A stretch of 64,000 nt of DNA from Mycolicibacter terrae (GTDB lineage: Bacteria > Actinomycetota > Actinomycetes > Mycobacteriales > Mycobacteriaceae), in NCBI RefSeq assembly GCF_010727125.1, contig NZ_AP022564.1, positions 1,612,001 through 1,676,000 of the forward strand. The letters are read 5' to 3'. The first letter of the stretch is position 1. Each line of letters opens with the position of its first letter. Positions 36,146 through 46,336 of the stretch are shown here, one piece after another. The translations under genes and the position numbers were made by a program. The notes under the pieces were generated by a model that had not been told where the DNA came from, made no database searches, and worked only from the letters and a program-made list of their open reading frames with translations.

Positions 36146-37030
36146 CTAAATCACCTCGGCTCCCGGGGTGCCCTCCGGCTCGATCGTGGCTGCCTCCAAC
36201 GGGTTGTGCCGCGTACGGCGCAGCCGGCGCTCCAGGCCGATGGCGCCGGCGGAGAGCCCCAGGTTTCCGGTGATCATCAGCGCCGCGATCACCAGCAGCG
36301 CGGGCAGGTAATTGCTGTACTGCGAGCCGGCCACCGTGCCCTGGCGCACCATTTCCACGAACGTGATCTGATAGCCGATCGCGGTGTCCTTGAGCGCCAC
36401 CACCAGTTGCGACACCAGAACCGGAAGCATGGTGGTGACGGCCTGGGGCAACAACACCAGCTGCATCGAGCGGCCCCAGCTCAACCCCAGTGCGGCGGCC
36501 GCCTGGGACTGCCCTGCGGGCAGGGCGTGGACTCCGGCCCGCACGATCTCGGCGATGACGGCGCCGTTGTAGAGCGTCAGGCCGGTGACCACCCCGGCCA
36601 GGGCGGTCTGCTGCGGCGGGAACGCGTCGAGGGCGCCGTAGACGAAGTAGGCGAAGATCATCATGATCAGCACCGGGATCGCCCGGAACAACTCCACCAC
36701 CACCGCGCAGCTCCAGCGGATCGCCCTGAGCCCCGACAAGCGCCCGACACCCAGCCCGACACCCAGGACCAGCGCCAGCCCGATCGACCAGGCCGCCGCG
36801 GTCAGCGTGCCGGCCACGCCGGGCAGCACATAGGTCCGCCACAGGTCGGCGGTGAGAAAGGGCGTCCACTTCTCGGCGGCCAACTGGCCCTTGGCGGACA
36901 GCCGCGAAAGCACCACCCAGCCCAGCGCCGCCGCGGCCAGCACCGTCGCCACCGACATGGCGCGGTGGCGGGCGCGGGCTCGCGGCCCGGGTGCGTCGAA
37001 CAGCACCGTCGCGCGGGCCGTAGGCCTCAT
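36146..37030 (-). CDS. gluD: Glutamate ABC transporter permease GluD
   Basis: 294 residues with a 40-residue basic N-terminus and about six membrane helices. The permease loop that contacts the ATPase is AAAALGLSWGRSMQLVLLPQA (EAA-type loop, here in the form QSQAAAALGL). Polar-amino-acid permease of the HisMQ type. Its start overlaps gluC by 4 bases. Last gene of the minus-strand gluABCD operon, which lies beside recX as in M. smegmatis. Confidence 0.86.
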   Translation of the reverse strand: MRPTARATVLFDAPGPRARARHRAMSVATVLAAAALGWVVLSRLSAKGQLAAEKWTPFLTADLWRTYVLPGVAGTLTAAAWSIGLALVLGVGLGVGRLSGLRAIRWSCAVVVELFRAIPVLIMMIFAYFVYGALDAFPPQQTALAGVVTGLTLYNGAVIAEIVRAGVHALPAGQSQAAAALGLSWGRSMQLVLLPQAVTTMLPVLVSQLVVALKDTAIGYQITFVEMVRQGTVAGSQYSNYLPALLVIAALMITGNLGLSAGAIGLERRLRRTRHNPLEAATIEPEGTPGAEVI

Positions 37031-37704
37031 CTGTGCACCGTCCAGCGCCTGCCCAGGTAGCCGAACAGCAGGCCCAGCGGCAGGGTGAGCACGACGAAAC
37101 CGGCCGCGAAGACGGCACCCACCGCTACCAGCGCCGCGGTGTTCTCGATCATCGACTTCATCAACAACGCCGCTTCGGCGACCCCGATCGCCGACGCCAG
37201 CGTGGTGTTCTTCGTCAACGCGATCAGCACCGAGCCCAGCGGGATGATCACTGCACGAAAAGCCTGGGGCAGCAATATGATCCGCAGGTTCTGGCCGAAG
37301 CCCAGCCCGAGTGACCGCGCAGCCTCGGCTTGGCCGATGCCGACCGTGTTGACGCCGGACCGCAGCGCCTCGCACACGAACGACGCCGTGTACACGCTCA
37401 ATCCGAGCACCGCGAGCCGGAAGTTGCTGTCGTCGATCGACGTCGGCGAATGCGGGTCGGTCAGTGTCACCCCCAGCGTCTGGGCCAGGCCGAACGAGCA
37501 CAACAGCAACAGCAGGGTCAGCGGGGTATTGCGCACCAGGTGCACGTAGCCGGCGCCGAGCCACCGCAGCGCCGGAACCGGAGCCAGTCGCATCGCGGCC
37601 AGGCCGGTGCCCAGGATCAGTGCGCCGATCCCGGACAGCACCGCCAACTCGACCGTGACGGTGAACGCCTGCAGGATCTGGCCTCGATACTCGGCGAACA
37701 TCAT
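37027..37704 (-). CDS. gluC: Glutamate ABC transporter permease GluC
   Basis: 225 residues, five helices. The EAA loop is GQAEAARSLGLGFGQNLR followed by IILLPQAFRAVIIPLGS. ATG 37704 overlaps the gluB stop (ATGA); the ATG at 37701 is a near-equal alternative. Forms the membrane channel with GluD. Confidence 0.87.
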   Translation of the reverse strand: MMFAEYRGQILQAFTVTVELAVLSGIGALILGTGLAAMRLAPVPALRWLGAGYVHLVRNTPLTLLLLLCSFGLAQTLGVTLTDPHSPTSIDDSNFRLAVLGLSVYTASFVCEALRSGVNTVGIGQAEAARSLGLGFGQNLRIILLPQAFRAVIIPLGSVLIALTKNTTLASAIGVAEAALLMKSMIENTAALVAVGAVFAAGFVVLTLPLGLLFGYLGRRWTVHR

Positions 37705-38522
37705 CGCTCGATCGGCGGTGGGTCGGGCACCGCGAACCCGGCGGCGCCGAAGTTGTCGATGAACGCCGCCCGCCACGATCCGTCGCGTTCCATCTGCTCG
37801 AGGGCGTCGTTGATCCGCCGCCGCAGCCCCTCGTTGCCCTTCTGCACCCCGATCCCGTACTTCTCTTCCGAGAAGCGTTCGCCGACCAGCTTGAACGCCC
37901 CGGGACTCTGGGCGGCATACCCGGCCAGGATCACGTCGTCGGTGGTCACCGCGTCGATCGCGTTGTTACGCAAGGCCTCCACGCACGCCGAGTAGGTGTC
38001 GTAGCGCTGCAGCTGAACGCCCGGATAACGGTCTTTGATCCGTTGGGCGGGAGTGGATCCCGACACCGAACACAGCTTCTTGTGACGTTGCAGCGACGCC
38101 GTGCCGGTGATGTCGGTGTTGTCGGCGCGCACCAGCAGCGACTGTCCGGCCAGCAGATAGGGGCCGGCGAAGCCGACCTTCTGCCGCCGGGAGTCGGTGA
38201 TCGAATAGGTGGCGACCACGTAGTCGACCTGCCCGTTGCGCAGCAGCATCTCGCGTTGGCCCGACGGAGCTTCGGTCCAGGCGATGCGCTCGGGCGGGTA
38301 ACCCAACCGTCCGGCGACATAACGCGCCACGTCGACGTCGAAGCCGCCGAGCGTGCCGTCGGGTCTTTTCACGCTCAACCCGGGCTGATCGAACTTCACT
38401 CCGACGGTGATCTTGCCCGTGTCGTGGGCGGTGCACGCCGCGGAGAGCGCGGTCAGGGCGGACCCCACCGCCAACACGGCGCAGAGCCGGGTCAGCACGC
38501 GCGACCGCCGCGAGAACAGCAT
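37701..38522 (-). CDS. gluB: Glutamate-binding lipoprotein GluB
   Basis: 273 residues. Signal peptide with lipobox LSAAC, lipid-bearing Cys30. Then a type-3 solute-binding domain: GFDVDVARYVAGRLGYPP, VDYVVATYSITDSRRQKVGFAGPY, the amino-acid family signature, and DAVTTDDVILAGY. It captures glutamate or a related acidic amino acid outside the membrane and hands it to GluC/GluD. Starts at the stop of gluA. Confidence 0.88.
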   Translation of the reverse strand: MLFSRRSRVLTRLCAVLAVGSALTALSAACTAHDTGKITVGVKFDQPGLSVKRPDGTLGGFDVDVARYVAGRLGYPPERIAWTEAPSGQREMLLRNGQVDYVVATYSITDSRRQKVGFAGPYLLAGQSLLVRADNTDITGTASLQRHKKLCSVSGSTPAQRIKDRYPGVQLQRYDTYSACVEALRNNAIDAVTTDDVILAGYAAQSPGAFKLVGERFSEEKYGIGVQKGNEGLRRRINDALEQMERDGSWRAAFIDNFGAAGFAVPDPPPIER

Positions 38523-39280
38523 CAGTGGTCGAGGATCCGGGCGAGAAAATCTTTGGCCCGGGCGGACTTCGGGTCGCCGAAGAACTCCGCCGGCGGGGCG
38601 GCCTCGACAACGGCGCCGTCGGCCATGAACACCACCCGATCGGCGGCGCGACGGGCGAAACCCATCTCGTGGGTCACCACCACCATGGTCATCCCGTCGT
38701 CGGCCAGCGAGCTCATCACCGCCAGCACCTCGCTGATCATCTCCGGGTCCAGCGCACTGGTCGGCTCGTCGAACAGCATCACCTTGGGGTCCATCGCCAG
38801 CGCGCGGGCGATCGCCACCCGCTGCTGCTGCCCGCCGGACAACTGTGCGGGGTGTTTGCCGGCCTGATCGGCGACCCCGACCCGTTCCAGCAGTGCCATC
38901 GCCCGCCGCTGGGCCTCGGCCCGCGGGGTCTTGTGCACCTTCATCGGAGCCAGTGTGACGTTGTCGAGGATGGTCTTGTGCGGAAACAGGTTGAACGCCT
39001 GGAACACCATCCCGACCTGCGCCCGCAACCGGGCCAGCGGCGCGCCCTCGGCCGGCAGCGGCCGGCCGTCGACGGTGATGGTGCCCGAGTCGACGGTTTC
39101 GAGTCGGTTGATGGTGCGGCACAGGGTCGACTTGCCCGAGCCGGATGGGCCGAGGATCGCCACCACCTCGCCTCGGGCGACGTCGAGATTGATGTCTTTG
39201 AGCACATGCAGGCCGCCGAAGTGCTTGTTGACGTCCCGGATGGCGATCATCGGCACGGGATCCGACCCGCCGCTGGTCAT
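38522..39280 (-). CDS. gluA: Glutamate ABC transporter ATPase GluA
   Basis: 252 residues from ATG 39280; ATG 39250 (MIAIRDV) would give the usual 242. Walker [11 protein letters not shown]-loop [10 protein letters not shown], signature LSGGQQQR, Walker [15 protein letters not shown] and switch H (VVTHEMGF) are all present. It powers uptake. First gene of gluABCD, transcribed away from miaB; the region between them (39281-39375) must hold both promoters. Confidence 0.9.
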   Translation of the reverse strand: MTSGGSDPVPMIAIRDVNKHFGGLHVLKDINLDVARGEVVAILGPSGSGKSTLCRTINRLETVDSGTITVDGRPLPAEGAPLARLRAQVGMVFQAFNLFPHKTILDNVTLAPMKVHKTPRAEAQRRAMALLERVGVADQAGKHPAQLSGGQQQRVAIARALAMDPKVMLFDEPTSALDPEMISEVLAVMSSLADDGMTMVVVTHEMGFARRAADRVVFMADGAVVEAAPPAEFFGDPKSARAKDFLARILDH

Positions 39281-39362
39281 GGCATCCGACCCTACCGATG
39301 AGGTGGCCGCCGCCATATCCGGTCTTGGTCAATCCGATCGATTCGGGTGTCGCCGGCCGCCG

Positions 39363-39375
39363 TAGCATAGGCCCG
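39363..39375 (+). promoter_or_regulatory. Leaderless miaB promoter -10 box
   Basis: TAGCAT (39363-39368) lies 7 bases before GTG 39376. Confidence 0.45.
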
Positions 39376-40842
39376 GTGAGTTCGCCGGCGATTTCCGAAC
39401 AGGTGCGCACCTACGAGGTGCGTACCTACGGCTGTCAGATGAATGTTCACGACTCCGAACGCATCGCCGGCATGTTGGAACAGGCCGGCTACCGCCGCGC
39501 CGCCGCGGGCGCCGACCCCGACCTGGTGGTGTTCAACACCTGCGCGGTGCGCGAGAACGCCGACAACAAGCTGTACGGCAACCTGAGCCACCTGGCGCCG
39601 CACAAGCGCAGCAACCCCGATATGCAGATCGCCGTCGGGGGCTGCCTTGCCCAGAAGGACAAGGACGGCGTGCTGAACCGGGCGCCGTGGGTGGATGTCG
39701 TGTTCGGCACACACAACCTGGGCTCGCTGCCGGTGCTGCTGGAACGGGCCCGGCACAACCGGCAAGCCCAGGTCGAGATCGTCGAGTCGCTGCGGGAGTT
39801 CCCCTCGTCGCTGCCGGCCGCACGGGAATCGGCTTATGCGGCCTGGGTTTCCATCTCGGTCGGCTGCAACAACAGCTGCACCTTCTGCATCGTGCCGTCG
39901 CTGCGGGGCCGCGAGGTGGACCGCAGTCCCGGGGACATCCTCGCCGAAGTCGCCGCGCTGGCCGATCAGGGTGTTCTCGAGGTGACGCTGCTGGGGCAGA
40001 ACGTCAACGCCTACGGTGTCTCCTTCGCCGACCCGGCACTTCCGCGCGACCGCGGCGCATTCGCGTCGCTGCTGCGGGCCTGTGGGGACATCAAGGGGTT
40101 GGAGCGGGTCCGATTCACCTCCCCGCACCCGGCCGAGTTCACCGACGACGTCATCGACGCGATGGCCCAGACCCCGAACGTGTGTCCCACGCTGCACATG
40201 CCGCTGCAGTCCGGCTCGGACACCGTCCTGCGGGCGATGCGCCGCTCCTATCGGGCCGAGCGCTACCTGGGCATCCTCGACCGGGTCCGGACGGCCATCC
40301 CGGACGCGGCGATCACCACCGACCTGATCGTCGGGTTTCCCGGCGAGACCGAACGCGATTTCGCCGATACCCTCGAGGTGGTGCGGTCCGCGCGATTCTC
40401 GGCCGCGTTCACCTTTCAATACTCCAAGCGTCCCGGCACGCCGGCCGCCGAGTTGCCCGACCAGCTGCCCAAAGAGGTTGTCCAGCAACGTTACGACCGT
40501 TTGGTGGAACTTCAGGAGGAGATCTCCCTGCAGGAGAACCGGGCGCAGATCGGCCGCACCGTCGAGTTGCTCGTCGCGGTCGGGGAGGGGCGCAAGGACG
40601 CACAGACGGCGCGGATGAGCGGCCGCGCTCGCGACGGCCGGTTGGTGCACTTCGCCCCGGGGGAGGCGCAGGTACGTCCCGGCGACGTGGTGACCACGAC
40701 GGTGACCGGCGCGGCGCCGCACCACCTGCTGGCCGACGGGCCGCTACACAGCCACCGCCGCACCAGGGCCGGCGACATCGCGGCCGGCCCCCCACCCGGT
40801 GTCGGGCTGGGCATGCCGAAGATGCCGGGGGCCGCGCGGTGA
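39376..40842 (+). CDS. miaB: tRNA-2-methylthio-N6-dimethylallyladenosine synthase MiaB
   Basis: 488 residues. Radical-SAM methylthiotransferase adding a methylthio group to i6A37 of tRNAs. N-terminal cluster cysteines are in [14 protein letters not shown] and VGGCLAQ; the radical-SAM CxxxCxxC is [26 protein letters not shown] domain follows (about 390-450), then a short Gly/Pro-rich tail. GTG 39376 fits the -10 box spacing. Its substrate is made by MiaA (45403). The stop overlaps the next start (GTGA). Confidence 0.93.
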   Translation: MSSPAISEQVRTYEVRTYGCQMNVHDSERIAGMLEQAGYRRAAAGADPDLVVFNTCAVRENADNKLYGNLSHLAPHKRSNPDMQIAVGGCLAQKDKDGVLNRAPWVDVVFGTHNLGSLPVLLERARHNRQAQVEIVESLREFPSSLPAARESAYAAWVSISVGCNNSCTFCIVPSLRGREVDRSPGDILAEVAALADQGVLEVTLLGQNVNAYGVSFADPALPRDRGAFASLLRACGDIKGLERVRFTSPHPAEFTDDVIDAMAQTPNVCPTLHMPLQSGSDTVLRAMRRSYRAERYLGILDRVRTAIPDAAITTDLIVGFPGETERDFADTLEVVRSARFSAAFTFQYSKRPGTPAAELPDQLPKEVVQQRYDRLVELQEEISLQENRAQIGRTVELLVAVGEGRKDAQTARMSGRARDGRLVHFAPGEAQVRPGDVVTTTVTGAAPHHLLADGPLHSHRRTRAGDIAAGPPPGVGLGMPKMPGAAR

Positions 40843-41444
40843 GCGGCCGGCCCGACGACGCCGGGCAGCACGGCGACTTCGAGGCCTACCGGGCTGATAT
40901 CGAAGCCGCGGAGCGCCGCGTGGCCAGCGAAATCGACCCCGGAGGCAGGGGTTTGGTCGTCGCGATCTGCGTGTTCGTGCTGCTGGCGTCGTTCCTGGCG
41001 CCGCACACCGGAGCGGTGCGGGGCTGGGATGTGCTGTTCGCCGCCAACGGAGCCGACGAAGCCCTGGTGAGCCTGCCGTCGCGACTGTTCATGTGGCTGG
41101 CGCTGCTGTTCGGTGTCGGGTTCTCGATGCTGGCCCTGCTGCTCCGGCGCTGGGCGGTGGCCTGGGTGGCCCTGGCCGGTTCGGCGGTGGGCAGTGTGGC
41201 CGGGCTGCTGGCCGTGTGGTCGCGCCAGACCGTCGCGGCCGGCCATCCGGGGCCCGGGTTCGGCCTGATCCTGGCCTGGATCACCCTGATCGTGCTGACG
41301 TTTCACTGGGCCCGGCTGGTGTGGTCGCGCACGGCGGTGCAGCTGGCCGCCGAGGAGCAGCGCCGCCGCAACACCGCGCAGCGTCAGGTGCTGGGCCTGC
41401 TGGACGAGCTCAAGCCTCCCGAGGACCCGCCTCCGGGCGAGTAG
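40839..41444 (+). CDS. Four-helix membrane protein (Rv2732c-like)
   Basis: 201 residues. A charged N-terminus (1-45), then four hydrophobic helices: [57 protein letters not shown] and [15 protein letters not shown], and a basic Gln/Arg-rich cytoplasmic tail. GTG 40839 overlaps miaB by 4 bases. Conserved next to miaB in mycobacteria; function unknown. Its 3' end overlaps the convergent gene by 35 bases. Confidence 0.78.
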   Translation: MSGRPDDAGQHGDFEAYRADIEAAERRVASEIDPGGRGLVVAICVFVLLASFLAPHTGAVRGWDVLFAANGADEALVSLPSRLFMWLALLFGVGFSMLALLLRRWAVAWVALAGSAVGSVAGLLAVWSRQTVAAGHPGPGFGLILAWITLIVLTFHWARLVWSRTAVQLAAEEQRRRNTAQRQVLGLLDELKPPEDPPPGE

Positions 41445-42135
41445 CCGCCGGCGCGCCCCAGCCGTCGCGGCTGCCCCGGTAGGCCCGGGCCCGCAGCCCC
41501 GCGAGCCACCGGGGACGCAGCTGGACACCCGGTGGCGTGTTCACCACCGGGTCGAACGCCACGTCAAGGCCGTGGTCGAGGCCCGTGAGCACCAGGTGGG
41601 CCAGCGGACGAAATCCCGCCGTGCCGTGGGCCTGGTCGAGCTCGAAGCAGACCTCGTCCCGGTCGATCCGGTTGCGGATGCTGCCCAGCGTCAATCCGTA
41701 GCCGGGGATGGGCGTGGTCAGCCGCGCCCGCAACCACCACAGGCCTCCCTGATAGTCCAGCGGCATGAGCGTGGTCATTGTCAGCCCGGCCCACGACGCG
41801 ACGGGCCGCAGTCCCACCGCTCGGCCCAGCGCCCCGGAACCCGCCGAGACCAGCAAAATGTCCCAGGAGCCGTCCTCGTGGCGCGGTGCCGGCACCCGCA
41901 GGGCCAGTCCGATCGCGTCGGGCAGCGCCCCCGGAGTGCCCGCGCCCTTGGAGATTCGGGCGACCACCTCCGCCGACCCCACCGGCAGGCCCTCGTCGGC
42001 TGGTGCGACCCGCTCCAGAAAGCCGGATGCCAGCACACCGGCGGGATGGAAGAACCGGCGATGCAGCGCCGCCGCCCCCCAGCGGAACAGCTGTGCGGCC
42101 GGGTCCATCAGCTTCGCGGCACGTCGCCGCGCCAC
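41410..42135 (-). CDS. Conserved protein of unknown function, faintly catalase-like
   Basis: 241 residues from GTG 42135, which has GGAG 8 bases upstream; ATG 42108 is the alternative. No signal peptide. Features: RFFHPAGVLASGFLERV near residue 27, VVARISKGAGTPGALPDAIGLALRVP near 58, DILLVSAGSG and ARLTTPIPGYGLTLG. The HP-G-x3-G and the R-x-S-x-G...PD-x-x-G-x-A-x-R pattern recalls the catalase/haem-peroxidase fold, but no full catalase motif or proximal Tyr is evident. I do not assign a function. Confidence 0.6.
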   Translation of the reverse strand: MARRRAAKLMDPAAQLFRWGAAALHRRFFHPAGVLASGFLERVAPADEGLPVGSAEVVARISKGAGTPGALPDAIGLALRVPAPRHEDGSWDILLVSAGSGALGRAVGLRPVASWAGLTMTTLMPLDYQGGLWWLRARLTTPIPGYGLTLGSIRNRIDRDEVCFELDQAHGTAGFRPLAHLVLTGLDHGLDVAFDPVVNTPPGVQLRPRWLAGLRARAYRGSRDGWGAPAATRPEAGPREA

Positions 42136-42291
42136 CCGCCGGTCTCCGCGGGCTGGTTGCGGACCGTGCGGATCGGCCGCCGGATGTCGAGTGCTGCGGT
42201 GATGTTGCTGGTCATGCCTACCCCCGAATGAGATGGTGTCCGGTCACCGAGGGGTTAACCCGGCGCACCCGATCGCCAAACCTCACCCGGG

Positions 42292-43635
42292 TCAGCGCCG
42301 GTTGAGCGCCTGTTCGGCGGCCTGGGCCCATTGCCGCCACTGCTCGGCGCTGGCGCTGGCCTCCGCGGCCTCCTTCTCCCGGCCGGCGGCCTGCGCCTTG
42401 AGCGCCTGACGCTCGAATTGCTCAGCGCGAGTACGGAACTGGGCGGCGCGCGCCTCGGCCTCCGGGTCCACCCCGGATGCGTCGGCTGCTGCGGCGGCGT
42501 CCCGCACCTTCTTCTCCACCGCCCGCAACCGCCGCTCCAGCTCGGTGGAGCGCTCCCGGGGGACCTTGCCGATCGCGTCCCACTTGGTGACGATCGACCG
42601 CAGCGCGGTGCGAGCGGCATTCTGGTTGGCCGGGTCGATCCGCTCCGCCTCGGCCAGCAGCGCCTCCTTCGCCGTGGCATTGGCCACCAGCTCGGCGTCG
42701 CGTTCGGCGTTAGCGGCGTTGCGTGCGCTGAAGAACGTGTCCTGGGCGCCTTTGAACCGCTGCCACAGCGCCTCGTCGACATCTTTGCTCGCCCGCCCGG
42801 CCGCCTTCCAGGTGTTGAGCAGCTCCCGGAACGCGGCACTGGTGGCCGCCCAGTCGGTCGAGCCGGCCAGCTCCTCGGCGCGCTTGCACAATCGTTCCTT
42901 CTCCTCGCGCGCCCCGGCCCGTCCGCGGTCGAGGTCGGCGAAGTGCGACCCGCGCCGCCGGTTGAAGGCGTCCCGGGCCGCCGCGTAACGCTTCCACAGG
43001 GCGTCGTCGGTCTTGCGGTCCAAGCCGGTGATCGTGCGCCACTCCTCGAGGATGGTTCGCAACCGGTCACCGGCAGCTTTCCACTGCGTCGAGTTCGCGG
43101 CCAGCTCCTCGGCCTCGGCGGCCAGCGCCTCCTTGCGGGCGGTCGCCGCGGCCCGCTGCTCGTCGCGCTGCGCCCGGTTGGCGGCGGCGACGGCCGCGGC
43201 ACGCTCGCTGACCGCGGCGATGCGCGCCGCCAGCGCATCGACGTCACCGAGGACACTTGCCGTCGGCAACGACTCGGCCAACGCCGCCGCGGAAGCCTTG
43301 ATCTTGCGTGCGTCGCCGCTTCCGGAGGCCAGCCGCTCCTCGAGCAGGGTGATTTCGGTGCTCAGATCGTCGAATCGGCGGCCGAAGTGTGCGAACGCGG
43401 CCTCGGGGTCGCCGGCCTGCCAGGAGCCGACCTGCCGCTCACCGTCCGAGGTGACCAGCCAGACCGTGCCGTCGTCGTCGACCCGACCGAAGCGGTGCGG
43501 ATCGCTGGCCGGAGGGCCGGCGATCACCGGGCCGGGCCGAACGCCCGGCTTCGGGCCGGGTCGGGGTCCCGGGCGCGGACCCGGGCGGGGCGAGGGGGCG
43601 GACGAACCGCTGTCGATGGTCATCGCTGTCGTCAC
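42292..43635 (-). CDS. DUF349 domain coiled-coil protein (Rv2731-like)
   Basis: 447 residues from GTG 43635; ATG 43623 is also plausible. N-terminal Pro/Gly/Arg repeats ([15 protein letters not shown], about 17-36) precede a small domain ([21 protein letters not shown]), then repeated DUF349 units from about 130 to 400: each has a W-x-x-A/T...LWKRF/Y-x-x-A core ([29 protein letters not shown]). The C-terminus is an Ala/Glu/Arg coiled coil. Function unknown; DUF349 proteins are thought to act with RNA or ribosomes. Homologue of Rv2731. Confidence 0.8.
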   Translation of the reverse strand: MTTAMTIDSGSSAPSPRPGPRPGPRPGPKPGVRPGPVIAGPPASDPHRFGRVDDDGTVWLVTSDGERQVGSWQAGDPEAAFAHFGRRFDDLSTEITLLEERLASGSGDARKIKASAAALAESLPTASVLGDVDALAARIAAVSERAAAVAAANRAQRDEQRAAATARKEALAAEAEELAANSTQWKAAGDRLRTILEEWRTITGLDRKTDDALWKRYAAARDAFNRRRGSHFADLDRGRAGAREEKERLCKRAEELAGSTDWAATSAAFRELLNTWKAAGRASKDVDEALWQRFKGAQDTFFSARNAANAERDAELVANATAKEALLAEAERIDPANQNAARTALRSIVTKWDAIGKVPRERSTELERRLRAVEKKVRDAAAAADASGVDPEAEARAAQFRTRAEQFERQALKAQAAGREKEAAEASASAEQWRQWAQAAEQALNRR

Positions 43636-43806
43636 CTAACTCTTCGCGGTAGACCCGCGTATCTGCCGCGCACCGCGGCGCCTTCGATCTGCCTAGAAGC
43701 ATTCAAGCGTATTCAAGCAGTTACCCGCCGTGCTGCGCGGCCAACTCGGCAGCAGCGGGGCTGATTCGGCTCCGGCCTGTATTCTTGCGCCGGTTGAGGG
43801 AGGGTC

Positions 43807-44727
43807 ATGTCGACAGGGAATGTCATCGCGGCGCTGCTGGCACTGTGCGCCGCGCTGGCGTCCGCGATCGGCGATGTTATTCGTCAGCGATCTGCGCAGG
43901 AGATTACCGACCAGCAGGTCGGCCACCTGCAGCTGTTCTGGTTGTCGCTGCGCGATCCGCGCTGGTGGGGTGGCGGGGGCGCGGCGGTGGCCAACTACGC
44001 GCTGCAGGCGGCGGCATTGGCCGTGGGTTCGGTGATCCTGGTGACCGGGCTGCAGGTGACCGCGCTGTTGTTCGCGCTGCCGATGTATGCCTGGTTGACC
44101 CACCGCAGGGTGACGAACTGGGAATGGATGTGGGCGATCGTGCTGGCCGCCGCGTTGGCCGTGGTGGTGGTCGTCGGCGACCCGACCGAGGGCAAACAGC
44201 ACGCCCCGGCGGCTACCTGGATCGCGGTGTCGGTGGTGGTGGTCACGTTGTTGCTGGCCTGCGCGGTGGCTGCCCGCAGGCTCCGGGGCCGGCCCGCCGC
44301 CGCGGTGCTGCTGGCCGTGGTGGCCGGTACCTCGCTGGCGGTGTTCGCGTTGCTGACGAAAGTGCTCGTGGAGCTGATCAAGGCCGAGGGTCTGGAAGAA
44401 GCGCTGGAGTCGCCCGTGGTGGTGCCGTGGCTGGCCGCGACCCTGGCCGGGATGATCTTCCAGCAGTCGGCGTTCCGGGCCGGGGCCCTGACGGCGTCGA
44501 TGCCGACGATGATCGTGGCCAAACCGCTGGTGGCCAGTGCCCTGGGGGTGCTGCTGCTCAACGAGCACATTCAGGCCGGCGGGGTCGAGGATGTCGCGGT
44601 GATCATCGGGGTGGTGCTGATCGTCATCGCGACGGCGGCGCTGGCCCGCGGTGAGGCCGCCACCATCGTCGCCGACGCCGGGGGCTCCGACCTGGCCGAG
44701 CCGGTGGCCTCGCCGACGAGCAGCTAA
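43807..44727 (+). CDS. DMT-superfamily membrane protein (Rv2729c-like)
   Basis: 306 residues, nine to ten hydrophobic helices, a two-repeat EamA-like layout (ALQAAALAVGSVILVTGLQV in the first half; GALTASMPTMIVAKPLVASALG in the second). Belongs to the drug/metabolite transporter group; in M. tuberculosis its homologue is an integral membrane protein of unknown substrate. ATG 43807 has GAGGGAGGG just upstream, a strong RBS. The next gene starts 10 bases after the stop. Confidence 0.78.
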   Translation: MSTGNVIAALLALCAALASAIGDVIRQRSAQEITDQQVGHLQLFWLSLRDPRWWGGGGAAVANYALQAAALAVGSVILVTGLQVTALLFALPMYAWLTHRRVTNWEWMWAIVLAAALAVVVVVGDPTEGKQHAPAATWIAVSVVVVTLLLACAVAARRLRGRPAAAVLLAVVAGTSLAVFALLTKVLVELIKAEGLEEALESPVVVPWLAATLAGMIFQQSAFRAGALTASMPTMIVAKPLVASALGVLLLNEHIQAGGVEDVAVIIGVVLIVIATAALARGEAATIVADAGGSDLAEPVASPTSS

Positions 44728-44737
44728 CTTTGGTGCC

Positions 44738-45406
44738 GTGCTGGGCCCGATAGCGATCATGCCGTCGGCGCCGGTGCTGGTGCCCGAACTGGCCGGTACC
44801 GCCCCCGAGGCGGCCGAGCTGCGGGCCGCGGCGCTGGCCGCCGCCGGATCCCTGCCGCCGCGCTGGGTGGCGTTGGGCGCCGGAGGCGACGGCACCTACG
44901 GGCCAGACAGTGCCGGCAGTTTCGCGGGATTCGGTGCCGACGTGGCGGTGCGCCTGTCACCGCACGCCGACCGGCCGGCCGATCTGCCGCTGTGCGCACT
45001 GGTCGCCGGGTGGGTGCGCGGACGGCTCCGGCCGGACGCCTCGGTGGTGGTGCACGCCCACACCGAGCCCGCCGCCGCGCTGGCCGCCGGGCGGCGACTG
45101 CGCGCCGAGATCGAGCGGTCGCGCGAGCCGATCGGGGTGCTGGTGCTGGCCGACGGCGCCAACACGTTGACCGCGGCCGCACCGGGCGGGCATATCCCGG
45201 CCGACGTCGGCGTCCAGCGCGCCCTGGACGACGCATTGGCCGCCGGTGACGTCGCCGCACTGGCCGAACTGCCGCCGCAGGTCGTCGGGAGAGCAGCATT
45301 CGCGGCCCTGGCCGGGCTGGCCGCGACCCCGCCGCATGCCGCCACCCAGCTCTACTGCGACGCCCCCTACGGTGTCGGCTATTTCGTCGGGGTCTGGGAG
45401 CCGTGA
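44738..45406 (+). CDS. LigB-like class III dioxygenase family protein (Rv2728c-like)
   Basis: 222 residues. [17 protein letters not shown] at the start, [13 protein letters not shown] and a Gly/Ala-rich body, ending [11 protein letters not shown]. The overall pattern matches mycobacterial Rv2728c proteins, distantly related to extradiol dioxygenases, but iron ligands are not clearly conserved, so enzyme activity is uncertain. GTG 44738 chosen as first codon of the conserved strand. Overlaps miaA by 4 bases (GTGA). Confidence 0.68.
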   Translation: MLGPIAIMPSAPVLVPELAGTAPEAAELRAAALAAAGSLPPRWVALGAGGDGTYGPDSAGSFAGFGADVAVRLSPHADRPADLPLCALVAGWVRGRLRPDASVVVHAHTEPAAALAAGRRLRAEIERSREPIGVLVLADGANTLTAAAPGGHIPADVGVQRALDDALAAGDVAALAELPPQVVGRAAFAALAGLAATPPHAATQLYCDAPYGVGYFVGVWEP

Positions 45407-46332
45407 GGCCGATCGCGGTCGTCGGGCCCACCGGAACCGGCAAGTCGCAGCTCGCGCTGAGCCTGGCCGAAGCCGTGCGGAGATCGGGGAAATCGGCCGA
45501 GATCGTCAATGCCGACGCGATGCAGCTCTACCGCGGCATGGACATCGGCACCGCCAAGCTCTCGCCGCAGGAGCGATGCGGCATCCCGCACCATCAACTC
45601 GACGTCCTCGACGTCACCGAGACCGCGACCGTCGCCCGTTACCAGCAGGCCGCGGCCGCCGACGTGGAGGCGATCGCCGACCGCGGCGCGGTACCGATCA
45701 TCGTCGGCGGGTCGATGCTGTACCTGCAGGCACTGCTCGACGACTGGTCGTTTCCGGCCACGGACCCGGCGGTGCGGGCCCGCTACGAGCGGCGGCTGAC
45801 CGATGTCGGGGTGGCGGCGTTGCACGCCCAGCTCGCCGTCGCCGACCCGGCCGCGGCGGCGGCGATCCTGCCCACCGACGGCAGGCGGATCGTGCGGGCG
45901 CTGGAGGTGGTGGAGCTGACCGGCCTGCCGTTCGCCGCGTCGGCGCCCACCATCGGCGAACCCCGCTGGGGCACCGTGATCATCGGCCTGGACTGCGACA
46001 CCGCCCTGCTCGACGAACGGCTGGCCGCTCGAACCGGGACGATGTTCGACCGCGGGCTGGTGTCCGAGGTCCAGGCGCTGCTGGCGGCCGGGCTGCGCGA
46101 CGGGGTCACCGCCGCCCGGGCGCTGGGCTACGCCCAGGTGATCGCGGCGCTCGACGCCGGCGGTGGCGACGACGATCTGGCGGCGGCGCGCGAGCAGACC
46201 TTCATCGGCACCCGCCGCTACGTGCGCCGGCAGCGATCGTGGTTTCGCCGCGACCACCGCATCACTTGGTTGGACGGTGCCGCCGACGGTCTGCTCGACG
46301 CGGCGCTGGCCGCCTGGCGCCACGTATCCTGA
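45403..46332 (+). CDS. miaA: tRNA dimethylallyltransferase MiaA
   Basis: 309 residues. Walker [13 protein letters not shown] at the N-terminus, [20 protein letters not shown] (substrate strand), [13 protein letters not shown] and [14 protein letters not shown] near the end. It adds dimethylallyl to A37 of tRNAs reading U-starting codons; MiaB then methylthiolates it. GTG start overlaps the previous stop; dapF begins 4 bases after its stop. Confidence 0.93.
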   Translation: MRPIAVVGPTGTGKSQLALSLAEAVRRSGKSAEIVNADAMQLYRGMDIGTAKLSPQERCGIPHHQLDVLDVTETATVARYQQAAAADVEAIADRGAVPIIVGGSMLYLQALLDDWSFPATDPAVRARYERRLTDVGVAALHAQLAVADPAAAAAILPTDGRRIVRALEVVELTGLPFAASAPTIGEPRWGTVIIGLDCDTALLDERLAARTGTMFDRGLVSEVQALLAAGLRDGVTAARALGYAQVIAALDAGGGDDDLAAAREQTFIGTRRYVRRQRSWFRRDHRITWLDGAADGLLDAALAAWRHVS

Positions 46333-46336
46333 GCAC

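Noticed and set aside
43439..43702. Short frames upstream of the DUF349 gene
   Set aside because: They overlap the strongly biased Pro/Gly/Arg repeat coding region in other frames and have no RBS or homology pattern.
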